Shown: positions 1 through 10,141, numbered from the stretch's first letter. The stretch: DNA of 64,000 nucleotides from an uncultured Bacteroidales bacterium (GCA_944326225.1 CALVDI010000001.1:62001-126000); one strand, 5' to 3'. Notes: generated by a model not told the origin, from the sequence alone. A program made the numbers and translations.

Positions 1-1801
1 ACTCTCCATTGGCCTCTCCTTCGATGGACAGATAGAATGTAAGTCCGTCGCCGGGATCTCCGCCCTGATCTTCCGGAGCAGTGAACTCTGCAAATTCATG
101 ATCGAGATAAGTCACGTCCTCTCCTGAGACAGCATATCCGATGGCAAATACTATATACTCCCCTCCAGGAACCAGACTGTACATATATCCGTCTACCCCC
201 GTAGAGCCGTATTGACTCAGATACTCCACGACACTTCCAGGATAAGCCATGTCCTCGATATACATCGACGGCTCATACTGATAGTACATCGCCCAGTCGG
301 CAACAGGCATCACATCATAGAAATAGGACGCCTGATCATCAGTCGGAGTCACCTGAATATACACTTCGCCCGCACTCTGCGGATATATGTCGAAATAGAA
401 GCCCAGATCATGTCCGCCGTCATCGGGTGTCGAGAACTCCTCATAATCCTGGGTCGTAAAAGTAACGGCCCCGTTGTCGATATTGTACCCTATCGCAAAC
501 AGGACGTAGTCTCCGCCCGGCTCCGTCAGCACAAATGAGTCATAAGTGTAATTCTGCGTACCGATCGCGCCAAACTGCTCGAGATACCTGAGTATGGTCC
601 ATCCAATATTGGAAGCATATGCCTCGATTACATTCTGCGCGCTGCTCTGATACGTGTTATACCAGGCTTCGGCAGTAACGACTTCGTAAAAATATGCGGC
701 GGACTGATTGGACGGAACAATCTCCACCTCAGCCTCCTGAGGTCCCGTAGGATTGATGTTGAAAGTAAACTCAAGGTCCGTAACGGCTTCCGGGTCAGGA
801 GTGCGCACATCTTCCCGACTGACATCGGTCGTCATCAGGCCATCCTCATATCCGAACACCAGGACAGTGTAGTCATGTGACGGCACTATATTCTTCTCGT
901 AAGTCATCGTCTCCTCACCTGTGCAAAGCGAGTTGTCCGTCACAAGTCCGAGCAGGAAACGTCTCAACGAGACTCCGGACATGGCATCCACGGTCTCCTT
1001 GTCCTGGAGTATAATGGCATACTGGTCCGAATTCGAGGGAACTACTGACACCACTATCCTGGACTGAGTCTTCTCGACAATACTTACGTCAAATGTATTG
1101 TCTGACACAGGAACATCCACGGACAAGACCACGTGCTCCACATCCGTAGTAATGCCGAGTGCGGCGTCAATACCTGCTCCCACAACATGGAACTCGGCCT
1201 CCGCATACTCGGTTATATCATAATTCCTGTTCCCGTCCCCTGTCATTGCAAGCTCGGCAAAGGCCGTTGCCGCATCACCGTAATATTGCAGATATGAAGC
1301 CAGCATATCCTGCAACACTGCCTCCGGCTCATTGCCGGCATCCTCATACACGGAGCCGGGAAGCGGCTCGAAATAGTAAGAGAGTTCCTTGTCCGTCGGA
1401 GATGTCCTGACATTCAGCGTAAACCGGTCTGTCATTTCAGCCACAAGGTTGAGCTTTGGAGTCTCTGCTTCCTGAGACAGCAGCGTAACGCTTATCTCCG
1501 CCCACTCAGACTCAACAGAGGCGGAGGTCGATACCGCCTTTACCTTAACTGTATACATGCTGTCCGGTATCAGGCCGTCGAAAGTAACCGAGAGACTTTC
1601 GGTACTGGCCTGTTCTTCACGGAACTCGTAAGTGTACATGTCCGCGTTCTCCACGGCCTCCCATGCCACCGTGAACGACGTGGACGTAGTGTCTGCAATA
1701 CTTAGGACAGGCGTATCCAGCACCACGCCTTCCTCATCGGTATTACACGATACGGCAGCAGCAAGCACTGCCGCACACAATAAAATAGATCTTTGTTTCA
1801 T
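1..1801 (-). CDS. Large surface lipoprotein with FN3-like domain and tandem repeat modules (partial, runs off left edge)
   Basis: The frame is open to the window edge, so at least 600 residues are present and the C-terminus is missing. An SPII signal peptide ends in A-V-S-C with Cys19. The acidic N-T-D-E-E that follows resembles the export signal of surface-exposed Bacteroidota lipoproteins. Residues about 30-110 look like a fibronectin III-like domain. After this come four modules of about 110 residues (about 116-230, 235-335, 343-460, 465-578) and the start of a fifth. Each runs F-x-F-x-I, V-x-P-S/T-x-x-x-x-x-Y, a helical stretch with Y-L-x-x-Y/F-G, then P-G/S-x-Y-x-x-x-A/V-x-G. It lies 26 bases after a paralogue and is probably cotranscribed with it. 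Function unknown; a binding or adhesion role is only a guess. Confidence 0.85.
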   Translation of the reverse strand, partial: MKQRSILLCAAVLAAAVSCNTDEEGVVLDTPVLSIADTTSTSFTVAWEAVENADMYTYEFREEQASTESLSVTFDGLIPDSMYTVKVKAVSTSASVESEWAEISVTLLSQEAETPKLNLVAEMTDRFTLNVRTSPTDKELSYYFEPLPGSVYEDAGNEPEAVLQDMLASYLQYYGDAATAFAELAMTGDGNRNYDITEYAEAEFHVVGAGIDAALGITTDVEHVVLSVDVPVSDNTFDVSIVEKTQSRIVVSVVPSNSDQYAIILQDKETVDAMSGVSLRRFLLGLVTDNSLCTGEETMTYEKNIVPSHDYTVLVFGYEDGLMTTDVSREDVRTPDPEAVTDLEFTFNINPTGPQEAEVEIVPSNQSAAYFYEVVTAEAWYNTYQSSAQNVIEAYASNIGWTILRYLEQFGAIGTQNYTYDSFVLTEPGGDYVLFAIGYNIDNGAVTFTTQDYEEFSTPDDGGHDLGFYFDIYPQSAGEVYIQVTPTDDQASYFYDVMPVADWAMYYQYEPSMYIEDMAYPGSVVEYLSQYGSTGVDGYMYSLVPGGEYIVFAIGYAVSGEDVTYLDHEFAEFTAPEDQGGDPGDGLTFYLSIEGEANGE

Positions 1802-1827
1802 AGTGATTTATGTTAATGTTTTAGTAT

Positions 1828-3267
1828 TCATTCAGACGGAGTGGTCACCATCTCACCGTATGTCTGCGGGCTATAGAACTCGACTGTCTGAGTACTGTTG
1901 TCCATATCCACGCCCACAGCCATGAACATGTACGAGCTCTCAGGGTATATACCGTCGTTCCATTCATCGAACACCTTGTCCGTAACTCCGGTAGTGGCAA
2001 ACATATACGCATATTCATAAGTCGTGATCATACCCATTGTCACATAATCCAGATAGGCGTTGATATCGGTACCGAACTCCTCGTAGTCGTAGTCAGGCAT
2101 GGGTATCACGATATACTGCGCCTCCAAGTCCGAGGGAGTGACCACAGCGTGTATCTCCATAGGTCCCTGTACCTCTATAAGCCAGTCGAACGTAAGGTCC
2201 GCACTGCTTGATGCCTTGTCGGTTCTAAGCCTTACCGTATCGATGTCCGTACTGAGAGCGGTGTTCCATCCGAACACCATCACCGTATAATCGGTGTCAG
2301 GATCCAGAGTACCCTCATTGTACCTCATATCCAGATAGCCGCTGTACACATGACCGTCATTGATGTATTCGCTATAGGTATATTTCAGCAGGTCCTTCAT
2401 GTCCTGCTCCGAATAGTCCTCCATGCTGCCTTCTATCATAAGCATCGACCATGGATCGTCATTGGAAGGATCCACACTGACAACAGCACTCGATACTCCC
2501 ACATTAGACACGACAATGTCGAATGTAATGTCTGAAGGAGGAACCGGACCGGAGTAGAACATCGTATCCACAACCGGCGTGATACGGTTCAACGATTCGT
2601 CTATACCGGCAACCAGCATATAAGTGGACTGGTCATAGTTGTACGAGAAGAATGAATTGACAGTCCCGCTCTCGCCTATCATCTGCAGAACGCTCTCACC
2701 GAAGAAACTTATGTATCCGGCCAGTGCTGTCTCCCAGACATCCTCAGGATTGCCTCCGAAATCCTCCCACTGCACATCAGTAAAAGCATCCCTGTAGAAC
2801 AGCATATCAGGATCATCAGGAATGACAGTATAGTTCATTACCATCTTGTCCGGTTCGTCCACAAGCTCGAAAGTAAAGCCGTTGCCAGAAGTCGCAGCAC
2901 CAGGAAGCTCCACTATGACCTCCGTCTCCGGAGAAGCCAGGAACAGACTCGCATCCGGAGATGGCAGAGAAGCCACATACACCGTATAGGCATTACCGGC
3001 CTCAAGTCCGCCAAATGACAATAACGTATCCTCGACAGTTCCTGTCTCACCGGACCATCCGCATCTGTAGGAATACGATGCAGCACCGGTCACCTCCTCC
3101 CATACAATAGTAAAGGAAGCTGCATCCAGACTCTGTACTTCAACTACAGGTGACGGCAGGGGGACCTTGTCCACTATATCCTCTCCGCTATCAACGGAAC
3201 AGGATACCACAATCGACACAGCCGCAACAAGCACGACTGCTCTCAATAATATAAACGGTTTCTTCAT
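1828..3267 (-). CDS. Surface lipoprotein with FN3-like domain and three repeat modules
   Basis: 479 residues with an SPII signal peptide ending V-V-S-C (Cys23), so it should be a lipidated envelope protein. An FN3-like region at about 38-118 begins with S-F-T-I-V-W-E and matches the paralogue downstream. Three copies of the same roughly 110-residue module follow (about 128-240, 243-350, 355-475). They have the hallmarks V-x-P-S-D, an acidic helical insert with an aromatic-rich Y-x-x-Y, and a closing Y-x-x-x-A/V-x-G strand before a threonine-rich linker. A TATATTTG promoter box lies just upstream, after the terminator of the regulator gene, so the two lipoproteins likely form their own transcription unit. 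I do not recognise a named family for the module. Confidence 0.85.
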   Translation of the reverse strand: MKKPFILLRAVVLVAAVSIVVSCSVDSGEDIVDKVPLPSPVVEVQSLDAASFTIVWEEVTGAASYSYRCGWSGETGTVEDTLLSFGGLEAGNAYTVYVASLPSPDASLFLASPETEVIVELPGAATSGNGFTFELVDEPDKMVMNYTVIPDDPDMLFYRDAFTDVQWEDFGGNPEDVWETALAGYISFFGESVLQMIGESGTVNSFFSYNYDQSTYMLVAGIDESLNRITPVVDTMFYSGPVPPSDITFDIVVSNVGVSSAVVSVDPSNDDPWSMLMIEGSMEDYSEQDMKDLLKYTYSEYINDGHVYSGYLDMRYNEGTLDPDTDYTVMVFGWNTALSTDIDTVRLRTDKASSSADLTFDWLIEVQGPMEIHAVVTPSDLEAQYIVIPMPDYDYEEFGTDINAYLDYVTMGMITTYEYAYMFATTGVTDKVFDEWNDGIYPESSYMFMAVGVDMDNSTQTVEFYSPQTYGEMVTTPSE

Positions 3268-3288
3268 ATATGATTTGTATTAGTTCTA

Positions 3289-3296
3289 CAAATATA
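3289..3296 (-). promoter_or_regulatory. Promoter -7 box (TATATTTG) for the lipoprotein pair
   Basis: TATATTTG on the minus strand fits the Bacteroidota sigma consensus TAnnTTTG and lies about 20 bases before the ATG at 3267. It directly follows the terminator of the upstream regulator gene. No clear -33 element is seen. Confidence 0.6.
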
Positions 3297-3298
3297 CG

Positions 3299-3325
3299 AA
3301 AAACGCTTCTGTGATTTCAGAAGCG
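3299..3325 (-). terminator. Rho-independent terminator after the TPR/AraC regulator
   Basis: A perfect 8-bp stem (CGCTTCTG / CAGAAGCG) with a 6-base loop is followed on the minus strand by TTTTTCG. It lies 15 bases beyond the regulator stop codon. Confidence 0.75.
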
Positions 3326-3339
3326 CCCGAATGCTATTT

Positions 3340-5112
3340 TTAACGAGTTCGACAATTTGTCGAATTTGAAATACGCCTGACTTCCTCCCTGTATTTTGCC
3401 GGAGTCATACCTACTTTTTTCTGAAAGAAGGTATAAAATGTTGTAAGAGAGCTGAATCCCAAATCCTGGCTCAGAGCTTTCAGAGGGATGTCCTCATCCG
3501 GGTCCGAAAGAGTCTCCAAAGCCTCCTCTATTCTGAACGAGTTGATATAATATATGAACGACATTCCTGTCTTCTCGTTTATTATCTGAGACAGATAAGT
3601 ACGGTTGGTACCCAGAAGAGCCGCCACCTTGTCCCTGGTAAGATTCTTTTCCTTGTATACTTTGTCTTTCCGCATGAGTTTCCCGAGCCTGTCGAAAAGC
3701 TCCCCGCTCTTGTCGGTCAAGGGCCGTGACGGCTCATGCGACAGTACTTTGAGTTTCTCCTCGAGTTCCTCAATCCGTCTATTCTGTGCCTTCTCCTTGT
3801 CTGTCGCCTCCTTGTACTGCCGGGCTATCCTGGCATACAGACGGTTCTTGTGGCTATACATCATCCAGACCATTCCGAGAACGGCCAGCATAAGCAGAAT
3901 GACAAAACCTGATACCAGCAGGGTGCGGTTCTTCCTGATAATAGTAAGGTCGCTCTGTTGCCTCTGGCGCTCATGCTTTTCCTTCTCGTATTTTCTGGTA
4001 AGCTCATTCAGAGTCCTTTCCCTCTGTAGGTCCTGCACCTCCTGAGAATTGAAATGATACAGTTTGAACAACTCCCAGGCCTTTCTGTATTCGCCCTGCC
4101 TGCTGTAAGCCTCTGACTCGGCCAGATACAGACGATGCAGAAAGATATGGTTGTCCGTGGAATCCGATATCCTGACACCGCGCTCCAGAATCCCAACTGC
4201 CTCATTATAGCGTCCACAGTCCAGCAGAAAATTGCCGTACGACAGATATATCGACACAGCCGCTGTCGTCGATGCAGTCCCAGAAGAGCCAAGAGCATCC
4301 ACATAATACTTCTCGGCCTCGATGTCGTTACCTTCATCATGAAGAATATCACCATACAAAGCATAGACCTGAGCCTTGTCCGAATATCTGTCGGCAAGCC
4401 TCACCGCCTCACGGGCATACCTGCGGGCACTGTCCAGGTCTCCTTTGAGATAGAACATCATAGCCGAGGTACTTGAACCGGTGAATACCAGATAATCATT
4501 ACCTGCCAGGCGTCCATACCGGTAAATCTCACGGGCATACGCCAGTCCTGATGTGTCCTGTCTCAGATTGAAGGTATAGACCAGATTGGATCCAAGCACA
4601 GCATAGTGATAATATGATGAACGCTCCTCCGCCAGTTTCAGCCCCTGAAGAAAATACTCCACAGCCTTCTCATAGTTCATGTCCCTGACAATGGAATATA
4701 TCCCAAGACCGTTCAAGGCAGCATACACCGCCTGACACTCACTCTCATCACTGAAAAGGCTGTCCTGTCCATTCCACAGGCTCAGGCTCTCTGACAGATA
4801 GACATAGGCCGAATCATACTCGTCCATGGCCAGATAAGACTGGCCGATGTAACTGTCAGCCAGCATTTTCAACGACAAGTCCTGACGCATCTGCGCCGTA
4901 CTGCGTAAAGCCACCGCGCTTTTCAAAGCCCCGGTATAATCTCCGGACTGCATACTGTGGATATACCCGTCCGTTACCAGAGTGTCCGATGAAATCTGAG
5001 CATGGGCATAAATCACGGAAAGGCACAACAATACCGTCACGGTCAATGACCGGAGACACTGCTGATTCCTAAGAGAGCGTACCGGCAAAACGGTCAATCC
5101 TCTCTTTGGCAT
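3340..5112 (-). CDS. Membrane TPR protein with C-terminal AraC-type HTH domain (transcriptional regulator)
   Basis: About 590 residues from the ATG at 5112. The order is an N-terminal signal-like hydrophobic segment, roughly 300 residues of TPR-like helical repeats rich in Y-x-x-A pairs, a transmembrane helix ([12 protein letters not shown]), a coiled-coil region, then an AraC/XylS helix-turn-helix of about 100 residues with L-G-F-S-S-L-T-T-F at the second helix. This layout, a sensor in the periplasm with the DNA-binding domain in the cytoplasm, is common in Bacteroidota. A longer in-frame ATG at 5160 lies deeper inside clpX and is less likely. Even the chosen start overlaps the clpX stop by 44 bases, so it may be translationally coupled to clpX. 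The neighbouring lipoproteins are possible targets, which is inference only. Confidence 0.82.
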   Translation of the reverse strand: MPKRGLTVLPVRSLRNQQCLRSLTVTVLLCLSVIYAHAQISSDTLVTDGYIHSMQSGDYTGALKSAVALRSTAQMRQDLSLKMLADSYIGQSYLAMDEYDSAYVYLSESLSLWNGQDSLFSDESECQAVYAALNGLGIYSIVRDMNYEKAVEYFLQGLKLAEERSSYYHYAVLGSNLVYTFNLRQDTSGLAYAREIYRYGRLAGNDYLVFTGSSTSAMMFYLKGDLDSARRYAREAVRLADRYSDKAQVYALYGDILHDEGNDIEAEKYYVDALGSSGTASTTAAVSIYLSYGNFLLDCGRYNEAVGILERGVRISDSTDNHIFLHRLYLAESEAYSRQGEYRKAWELFKLYHFNSQEVQDLQRERTLNELTRKYEKEKHERQRQQSDLTIIRKNRTLLVSGFVILLMLAVLGMVWMMYSHKNRLYARIARQYKEATDKEKAQNRRIEELEEKLKVLSHEPSRPLTDKSGELFDRLGKLMRKDKVYKEKNLTRDKVAALLGTNRTYLSQIINEKTGMSFIYYINSFRIEEALETLSDPDEDIPLKALSQDLGFSSLTTFYTFFQKKVGMTPAKYREEVRRISNSTNCRTR

Positions 5113-6382
5113 ATTCAAGAGTAACTTTGAAGGTCTTGCGTCCGCTGCCCGGCAGATCATACATGGAATCCATCATCACCGCCTCACAGATTGAGCGCAG
5201 ACCGCGGGCCCCGAGCTTGTATTTCAGGGCGGTGTCCACTATCAGATCCAGCACAGAGTCCTCTATCGTCAACTTGACTCCGTCCAGCTCGAACAGATGC
5301 ACATACTGCCTGACCAGAGCGTTCTTGGGTTCGGTAAGGATTCGTCGTAAAGCATCCCTGTCCAGTGGATTAAGGTATGTTACTATAGGCAGACGGCCCA
5401 CTATCTCAGGTATCAGACCGTATGAGCGCAGGTCCTGAGGTGCGATGTAACGCAGCAGATTGTCCATGTCTATGTGACTCTTCTTCTCCTGGGCGCCATA
5501 ACCGACCACACGGGTGTTTAGCCTCTGCGCTATCCGTTTCTCAATGCCCTCGAATGCCCCTCCGCAGATGAAGAGGATATTGGTGGTGTTTACCGGTATC
5601 ATCTTCTGCTCCGGGTGCTTGCGCCCTCCGGCTGGCGGCACGTTTACGATACTGCCCTCCAGCAGCTTGAGCATGGCCTGCTGTACGCCCTCCCCGGAGA
5701 CATCCCTGGTGATGGAGGGATTGTCGCTCTTGCGGGCTATCTTGTCTATCTCGTCTATGAATACAATGCCTCTCTCGGCCCTGTCCACATCGTAATCGGC
5801 GGCCTGGAGCAGACGGGACAGGATGCTCTCCACATCCTCGCCTACATAGCCGGCCTCAGTGAGCACAGTTGCGTCCACTATGGCGAACGGCACATTGAGC
5901 ATCCGCGCTATGGTCCTGGCCAGAAGAGTCTTGCCCGTGCCGGTAGGACCAACCAGCAGGATATTGGACTTTTCTATCTCCAGAGCCGACTTCTCGGCAT
6001 CCAGCACTTTCTGGGCCCCTGACTTCTTCTTTCCTGCCTCGGCCTTCCTGCGGCTGAAAGCCTCGCCTATACGCTTGTAGTGATTGTACACGGCCACTGC
6101 CAGGGACTTCTTGGCATCGTCCTGTCCTATCACATACTGGTCCAGAAATGCCGTTATCTGCTTTGGCGTTACATTAAGGGTCTCACATGAGGCCGACTTC
6201 CCGGATTCAGTTCCGCGATACTCATCGAACAACTCATCTCCGAATATCGAATGTACGTACTCCGATACCCTGAGTGCGCAGTCCACGCAGATAGAACTCC
6301 CACCGCCCTGCAGCAGCATCTCAACCTGATCGGAGGTACGGCCGCAAAAGGCGCATTTATCAACTTTCTTCTTATCGCTCAT
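5069..6382 (-). CDS. clpX: ATP-dependent Clp protease ATP-binding subunit ClpX
   Basis: 437 residues from the ATG at 6382 ([10 protein letters not shown]). An N-terminal zinc-binding domain has C-A-F-C and C-V-D-C pairs. The AAA+ core has Walker A G-P-T-G-T-G-K-T, pore loop G-Y-V-G-E-D and Walker B I-D-E-I-D-K-I, and a ClpB-D2-small-type C-terminal domain follows. It unfolds tagged substrates and feeds them to ClpP. The ATG overlaps the clpP stop codon by four bases (ATGA), the classic coupled clpP-clpX arrangement. A longer in-frame start at 6439 would lie inside clpP and add a non-conserved extension, so it was rejected. Confidence 0.97.
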   Translation of the reverse strand: MSDKKKVDKCAFCGRTSDQVEMLLQGGGSSICVDCALRVSEYVHSIFGDELFDEYRGTESGKSASCETLNVTPKQITAFLDQYVIGQDDAKKSLAVAVYNHYKRIGEAFSRRKAEAGKKKSGAQKVLDAEKSALEIEKSNILLVGPTGTGKTLLARTIARMLNVPFAIVDATVLTEAGYVGEDVESILSRLLQAADYDVDRAERGIVFIDEIDKIARKSDNPSITRDVSGEGVQQAMLKLLEGSIVNVPPAGGRKHPEQKMIPVNTTNILFICGGAFEGIEKRIAQRLNTRVVGYGAQEKKSHIDMDNLLRYIAPQDLRSYGLIPEIVGRLPIVTYLNPLDRDALRRILTEPKNALVRQYVHLFELDGVKLTIEDSVLDLIVDTALKYKLGARGLRSICEAVMMDSMYDLPGSGRKTFKVTLEYAKERIDRFAGTLS

Positions 6383-7041
6383 CGTGAGAGTATATTGTCC
6401 ACCATTCCATATTCCAGAGCCTCCCGGGAAGTCATCCAATAATCCCGGTCAGCATCCTTGGTAATCTTCTCCACCGCCTGCCCCGTATGCTTGGAAAGGA
6501 TGTCATACAGTTCTCCCTTGAGTTTGCGTATCTCGGCTGCGGCTATCTCTATGTCGGAAGCCTGTCCCTCAGCACCTCCCATCGGCTGATGGATCAGCAC
6601 CCTGGAATGAGGCAACACCGAGCGCTTGCCCTTCGCTCCTGCGGCCAGCAGCACAGCTGCCATTGAGGCTGCCATGCCCGTGCATATCGTGGCCACATCC
6701 GGCCCTACGAGCTGCATGGTATCGTAGATGCCCAGACCGGCATAGACCATTCCCCCGGGAGAATTGATGTAGATCTGGATATCGGACGAGGAGTCCGTGG
6801 ACTCCAGGAACAGGAGCTGGGCCTGCACGATGTTGGCCACATCGTTGTCTATGCCCACGCCCAGAAAGATGATGCGGTCCATCATCAGACGGGAGAACAC
6901 GTCCATCGACGCCACATTGAGCTGACGCTCCTCAATGATGGTGGGGTTGATATAACCTGAATACACCCTGGCGTATGAGTCCAGACGGGCTGAGCTCATG
7001 CCAAGGTGCTTCACTGCGTATTTCTCGAACTCAGAAGCCAT
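6379..7041 (-). CDS. clpP: ATP-dependent Clp protease proteolytic subunit ClpP
   Basis: 220 residues, the normal length. The serine protease triad is visible: Ser in G-M-A-A-S-M-A, His in L-I-H-Q-P-M-G-G and Asp in the D-R-D-Y-W-M region. The protein forms the tetradecameric proteolytic barrel that works with ClpX, encoded directly downstream and coupled through an overlapping stop/start. The tig stop codon lies 4 bases upstream, so tig-clpP-clpX is one operon, as in many bacteria. It links nascent-chain folding with cytoplasmic protein degradation. Confidence 0.97.
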   Translation of the reverse strand: MASEFEKYAVKHLGMSSARLDSYARVYSGYINPTIIEERQLNVASMDVFSRLMMDRIIFLGVGIDNDVANIVQAQLLFLESTDSSSDIQIYINSPGGMVYAGLGIYDTMQLVGPDVATICTGMAASMAAVLLAAGAKGKRSVLPHSRVLIHQPMGGAEGQASDIEIAAAEIRKLKGELYDILSKHTGQAVEKITKDADRDYWMTSREALEYGMVDNILSR

Positions 7042-7045
7042 AGAA

Positions 7046-8368
7046 CTACTGGTTCATCTTGCGGAGGTCTGCGGAACTGATCTCCTTGTTGTCCAAAGTA
7101 ACTGTCTTGCGTACAAAGTTCAGAACTACATTCTCCTGAGCCTTCTCGGCGATACGGCGTCCCTGCTTGTCATCTGCCAGGATGTTCGCGGCATAGCCCT
7201 TGAGATGCTCCTCGGGTACGTTGTTCAAGCCGTACATTGCGAACTGGTAACGGGCCAGTTTCAAAGCCTCGGCGTTGACATCGTCCTTGGTCACCTCCAG
7301 CTTGTTGTCGCTCATGATGCGGCCCTCGACGGTCTGCCATTTGAAATCCTTGATGAACATGGGGAAGTCCTTGTCGATGTCCTCCTTGGAGAACTTGCCC
7401 TCATTGACCTGATACAGCCACCTCTTCAGGAAGTCCTCAGACACCTTGATGTCAGCCTTGTTCATCAGATACTCACGGGCATCCAGCATAAAGCGGTAGT
7501 CACTCTCCTGCCTGAACTCCTCTGTCATACGCTCTGTGACAGCCTTGTCGAACTCAGCCTCATCGTGAACCTTGTCCGGTCCGAAGAGAGCGTCGTAAAG
7601 CTCCTTGCCGGGCACTGCATCCACATAGTTCTTGATCTCCTTGACGGTCAGGTGCCATACAGGCTCCATACCTTCCAGTTCCTCCTTCTTGACGCGGAGC
7701 ATGGCGGCGCGGTCGGCCTCGTTGGGGAAGGTCTTGACCACATCCACATCCAGCTCATCGCCGGCCTTCTTGCCCAGGAAGAGAGCCTTGGCCTCCTCGT
7801 GGAGCACGTTCATGGCGATGTAAGAGGCATCCACCTTCCTGTCGCCCTGGATCATGTCGGCCACTACGAAATCACCGTCCTTGACCTCGTCGCAGTTCTC
7901 CAGACGGGAATACTGCTTGTAGAGCTGCTTCTTGTACTCCTCTTTCTCCTTGTCATTGACGGGTATATTATAATAAGGTATGTGGTCGTCAGCCGATACA
8001 GTCAGGTCAAACTTGGGAGCGAGTGCGATGTCGAAGGTGAAGTCGAATTCCTCGCCGCCGTCGAAATCATTCTTGGCCTCAGCATCCTCAACTGGAAGGG
8101 GCTCACCGATAACCGTCAGCTTGTGCTCCTCGATATAGTTGTTCAGGCTGTTGGATATCAACTCATTGACCGACTCCATCAGGGCCTGTCCGCCATATAC
8201 TCTCTCTATGAGGGACATCGGGGCCATGCCCTTTCTGAATCCCCTGATGTCCGCGCTGCGACGGAAACGGTTGAGAGCTTTTTTCCTGCTGTCCGCGTAA
8301 TCTTCTTTTACAAAATGGAATGACAGTCTAATCGTCAGTCCGTCATTTACTAATTCTTTTACTTCCAT
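7046..8368 (-). CDS. tig: Trigger factor (ribosome-associated chaperone)
   Basis: 440 residues from the ATG at 8368 (M-E-V-K-E-L-V). The N-terminal ribosome-binding domain contains I-R-G-F-R-K-G-M-A-P, the trigger factor signature near the G-F-R-x-G-x-x-P ribosome contact. A divergent FKBP-like middle segment and a long helical C-terminal domain follow. An upstream in-frame ATG (8401) adds an unconserved M-Y-R-R-D-N and sits almost on the promoter box, so the internal start was chosen. It is first in the tig-clpP-clpX operon. It probably binds nascent chains at the exit tunnel, with prolyl isomerase activity uncertain because the middle domain is weakly conserved. Confidence 0.93.
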   Translation of the reverse strand: MEVKELVNDGLTIRLSFHFVKEDYADSRKKALNRFRRSADIRGFRKGMAPMSLIERVYGGQALMESVNELISNSLNNYIEEHKLTVIGEPLPVEDAEAKNDFDGGEEFDFTFDIALAPKFDLTVSADDHIPYYNIPVNDKEKEEYKKQLYKQYSRLENCDEVKDGDFVVADMIQGDRKVDASYIAMNVLHEEAKALFLGKKAGDELDVDVVKTFPNEADRAAMLRVKKEELEGMEPVWHLTVKEIKNYVDAVPGKELYDALFGPDKVHDEAEFDKAVTERMTEEFRQESDYRFMLDAREYLMNKADIKVSEDFLKRWLYQVNEGKFSKEDIDKDFPMFIKDFKWQTVEGRIMSDNKLEVTKDDVNAEALKLARYQFAMYGLNNVPEEHLKGYAANILADDKQGRRIAEKAQENVVLNFVRKTVTLDNKEISSADLRKMNQ

Positions 8369-8406
8369 ATCGTTTATAAAATTATTGTCTCTTCGGTACA
8401 AGTGCG

Positions 8407-8414
8407 CAAAAGTA
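8407..8414 (-). promoter_or_regulatory. Promoter -7 box (TACTTTTG) of the tig-clpP-clpX operon
   Basis: TACTTTTG on the minus strand fits TAnnTTTG and lies 38 bases before the tig ATG. It sits back to back with the tpiA promoter box on the other strand. Confidence 0.6.
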
Positions 8415-8466
8415 AATAAAATCCTTTATTTTACAAAAGATTGAACTGTATTTGACTTCGTTTCGC

Positions 8467-8474
8467 TATCTTTG
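8467..8474 (+). promoter_or_regulatory. Promoter -7 box (TATCTTTG) of tpiA
   Basis: TATCTTTG matches TAnnTTTG and lies 29 bases upstream of the tpiA ATG. TTG-containing stretches at 8441 and 8451 are possible -33 elements, but neither has ideal spacing. Confidence 0.65.
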
Positions 8475-8503
8475 TCTATTACTAACTTATCAACGGTCAT
8501 ATT

Positions 8504-9256
8504 ATGAGAAAGAAAATCGTAGCGGGCAACTGGAAGATGAACACCCTTCCCGCAGAAGGTGCCGCACTGGCACAGAATATCGTCAATGCAACCGCAGAAG
8601 TTCCCTCGGACGTACAGCTCATACTTGCCCCTCCTTTCACGCATCTCGACCGCGTGGAAGAAGTCATCAAGGGGTCAGCAGTGGCCCTCTCGGCCCAGAA
8701 CTGCGCCGACAAGGACAAAGGCGCGTACACCGGAGAGGTATCAGCCGCCATGATTGCCGCTACCGGATGCACATACGTGATCCTCGGACACTCCGAGAGA
8801 AGAGAATACTACCACGAGACCTCCGCTACGCTTAACAGCAAGACAGCCCTTGCCCTTGCCAACGGCCTGAGGCCCATATACTGCGTGGGCGAGAAGCTGG
8901 AGGAGAGGGAGGCCGGAAGGCATTTCGATGTAGTCGGCGCCCAGATCCGGGAAGTGCTGTTCAACCTGACTCCCGAACAGATGGCATCGGTAGTGGTGGC
9001 CTACGAGCCCGTATGGGCCATCGGCACCGGCAAGACGGCCACGGCGGAGCAGGCGCAGGAGATACACGCCTTCATCCGCAAGACCTTGGCGGAGAAATAC
9101 GGCGGGCTCTCCGAGGAAATATCCATCCTCTACGGCGGAAGCTGCAAGCCCGCCAACGCCCGCGAGCTCTTCGCTCAGAAAGACATCGACGGAGGCCTCA
9201 TCGGAGGCGCAGCCCTGAAAGCGGAGGATTTCATCGCCATAGCCAGGAGTTTTTAG
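8504..9256 (+). CDS. tpiA: Triosephosphate isomerase
   Basis: 250 residues, normal length. It interconverts dihydroxyacetone phosphate and glyceraldehyde 3-phosphate in glycolysis. The catalytic residues are all present: Lys11 in G-N-W-K-M-N, His in I-L-G-H-S-E-R-R and Glu in [10 protein letters not shown]. The phosphate loop Y-G-G-S-C and the C-terminal G-G-L-I-G-G-A-A-L are also intact. It is first in a plus-strand unit with its own promoter, and prmA starts one base after its stop codon. Confidence 0.98.
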   Translation: MRKKIVAGNWKMNTLPAEGAALAQNIVNATAEVPSDVQLILAPPFTHLDRVEEVIKGSAVALSAQNCADKDKGAYTGEVSAAMIAATGCTYVILGHSERREYYHETSATLNSKTALALANGLRPIYCVGEKLEEREAGRHFDVVGAQIREVLFNLTPEQMASVVVAYEPVWAIGTGKTATAEQAQEIHAFIRKTLAEKYGGLSEEISILYGGSCKPANARELFAQKDIDGGLIGGAALKAEDFIAIARSF

Positions 9257-9257
9257 G

Positions 9258-10109
9258 ATGGAATACATCGAAGTATCTCTGGAGATCGACCCGTTCAAGG
9301 ACGGGTATGCGGACATAGTCACTGCCGAGATCAGCGACCTCGGATTCGAGAGCTACCTCACCGAGGAGCCGTACCTGAAGGCCTACATCCCCAAGGAGCA
9401 GTTCAGCGAACCGCATCTGAAGACCGTGCTGGGCCTGATTCCCGAGACGGACTTCAAGGTACGCTATACCCTGAATCTGATACCCGAGCAGAACTGGAAC
9501 GCCCTCTGGGAATCCTCCTTCGAGCCCGTGGTCATCGACGGACGCTGCACTATTAAGGCATCATTCCACAAGGGACTGCCCAGAACCAGATATACCGTCA
9601 CCATAGATCCGAAAATGGCATTCGGCACAGGACATCATCAGACTACTTTTCTGATAGTCAGAAGCATGCTGCAATCAGAAAAAGACATTCGCGACAAACA
9701 GGTTCTGGACATGGGATGCGGCACCGGCATCCTCTCCATACTTGCGGCCAAGATGAAGGCAGCCGTACCGGTTCACGCGATAGACATCGATCCGGTAGCC
9801 GTACGCTCTGCCAGAGAGAACGCCGGCCGCAACAGAGTCGGAGACCGCATCAAATCTCTGTGCGGAGACGCCTCACTGATACAGGCTGGAAGGTATGACC
9901 TTATTATAGCCAACATCAACCGCAACATCATCCTCGAAGACCTGTCCACCTACTCGCGCGGACTACGTCCTGAAGGCAGGCTTATTACCAGCGGCTTCTA
10001 TGTGGAAGACTGCGCTATGGTAGAAGCGGAGGCCGCACGCCAGGGGTTGGAGCGCATCTCCTCGGAGAGCATGGACCGTTGGGCAACCGTAACATTCAAG
10101 AAAATTTAA
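9258..10109 (+). CDS. prmA: Ribosomal protein L11 methyltransferase
   Basis: 283 residues. An N-terminal L11-recognition domain is followed by a class I SAM methyltransferase fold with motif I V-L-D-M-G-C-G-T-G-I-L-S and the acidic motif II A-I-D-I-D-P. The N-I-N-R-N-I-I segment corresponds to the N-I/P-x-x motif IV region of this family. It methylates ribosomal protein L11. The gene begins one base after tpiA and is surely cotranscribed with it. Confidence 0.95.
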   Translation: MEYIEVSLEIDPFKDGYADIVTAEISDLGFESYLTEEPYLKAYIPKEQFSEPHLKTVLGLIPETDFKVRYTLNLIPEQNWNALWESSFEPVVIDGRCTIKASFHKGLPRTRYTVTIDPKMAFGTGHHQTTFLIVRSMLQSEKDIRDKQVLDMGCGTGILSILAAKMKAAVPVHAIDIDPVAVRSARENAGRNRVGDRIKSLCGDASLIQAGRYDLIIANINRNIILEDLSTYSRGLRPEGRLITSGFYVEDCAMVEAEAARQGLERISSESMDRWATVTFKKI

Positions 10110-10141
10110 TCCTATCAAGTCACTAATAACACAAACTCTGA

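Noticed and set aside
6998..8323. 441-residue open frame on the plus strand opposite tig
   Set aside because: It is an antisense shadow. The minus strand encodes clear trigger factor, and the shadow is Leu/Val-rich with no family pattern, no promoter and no plausible domain.
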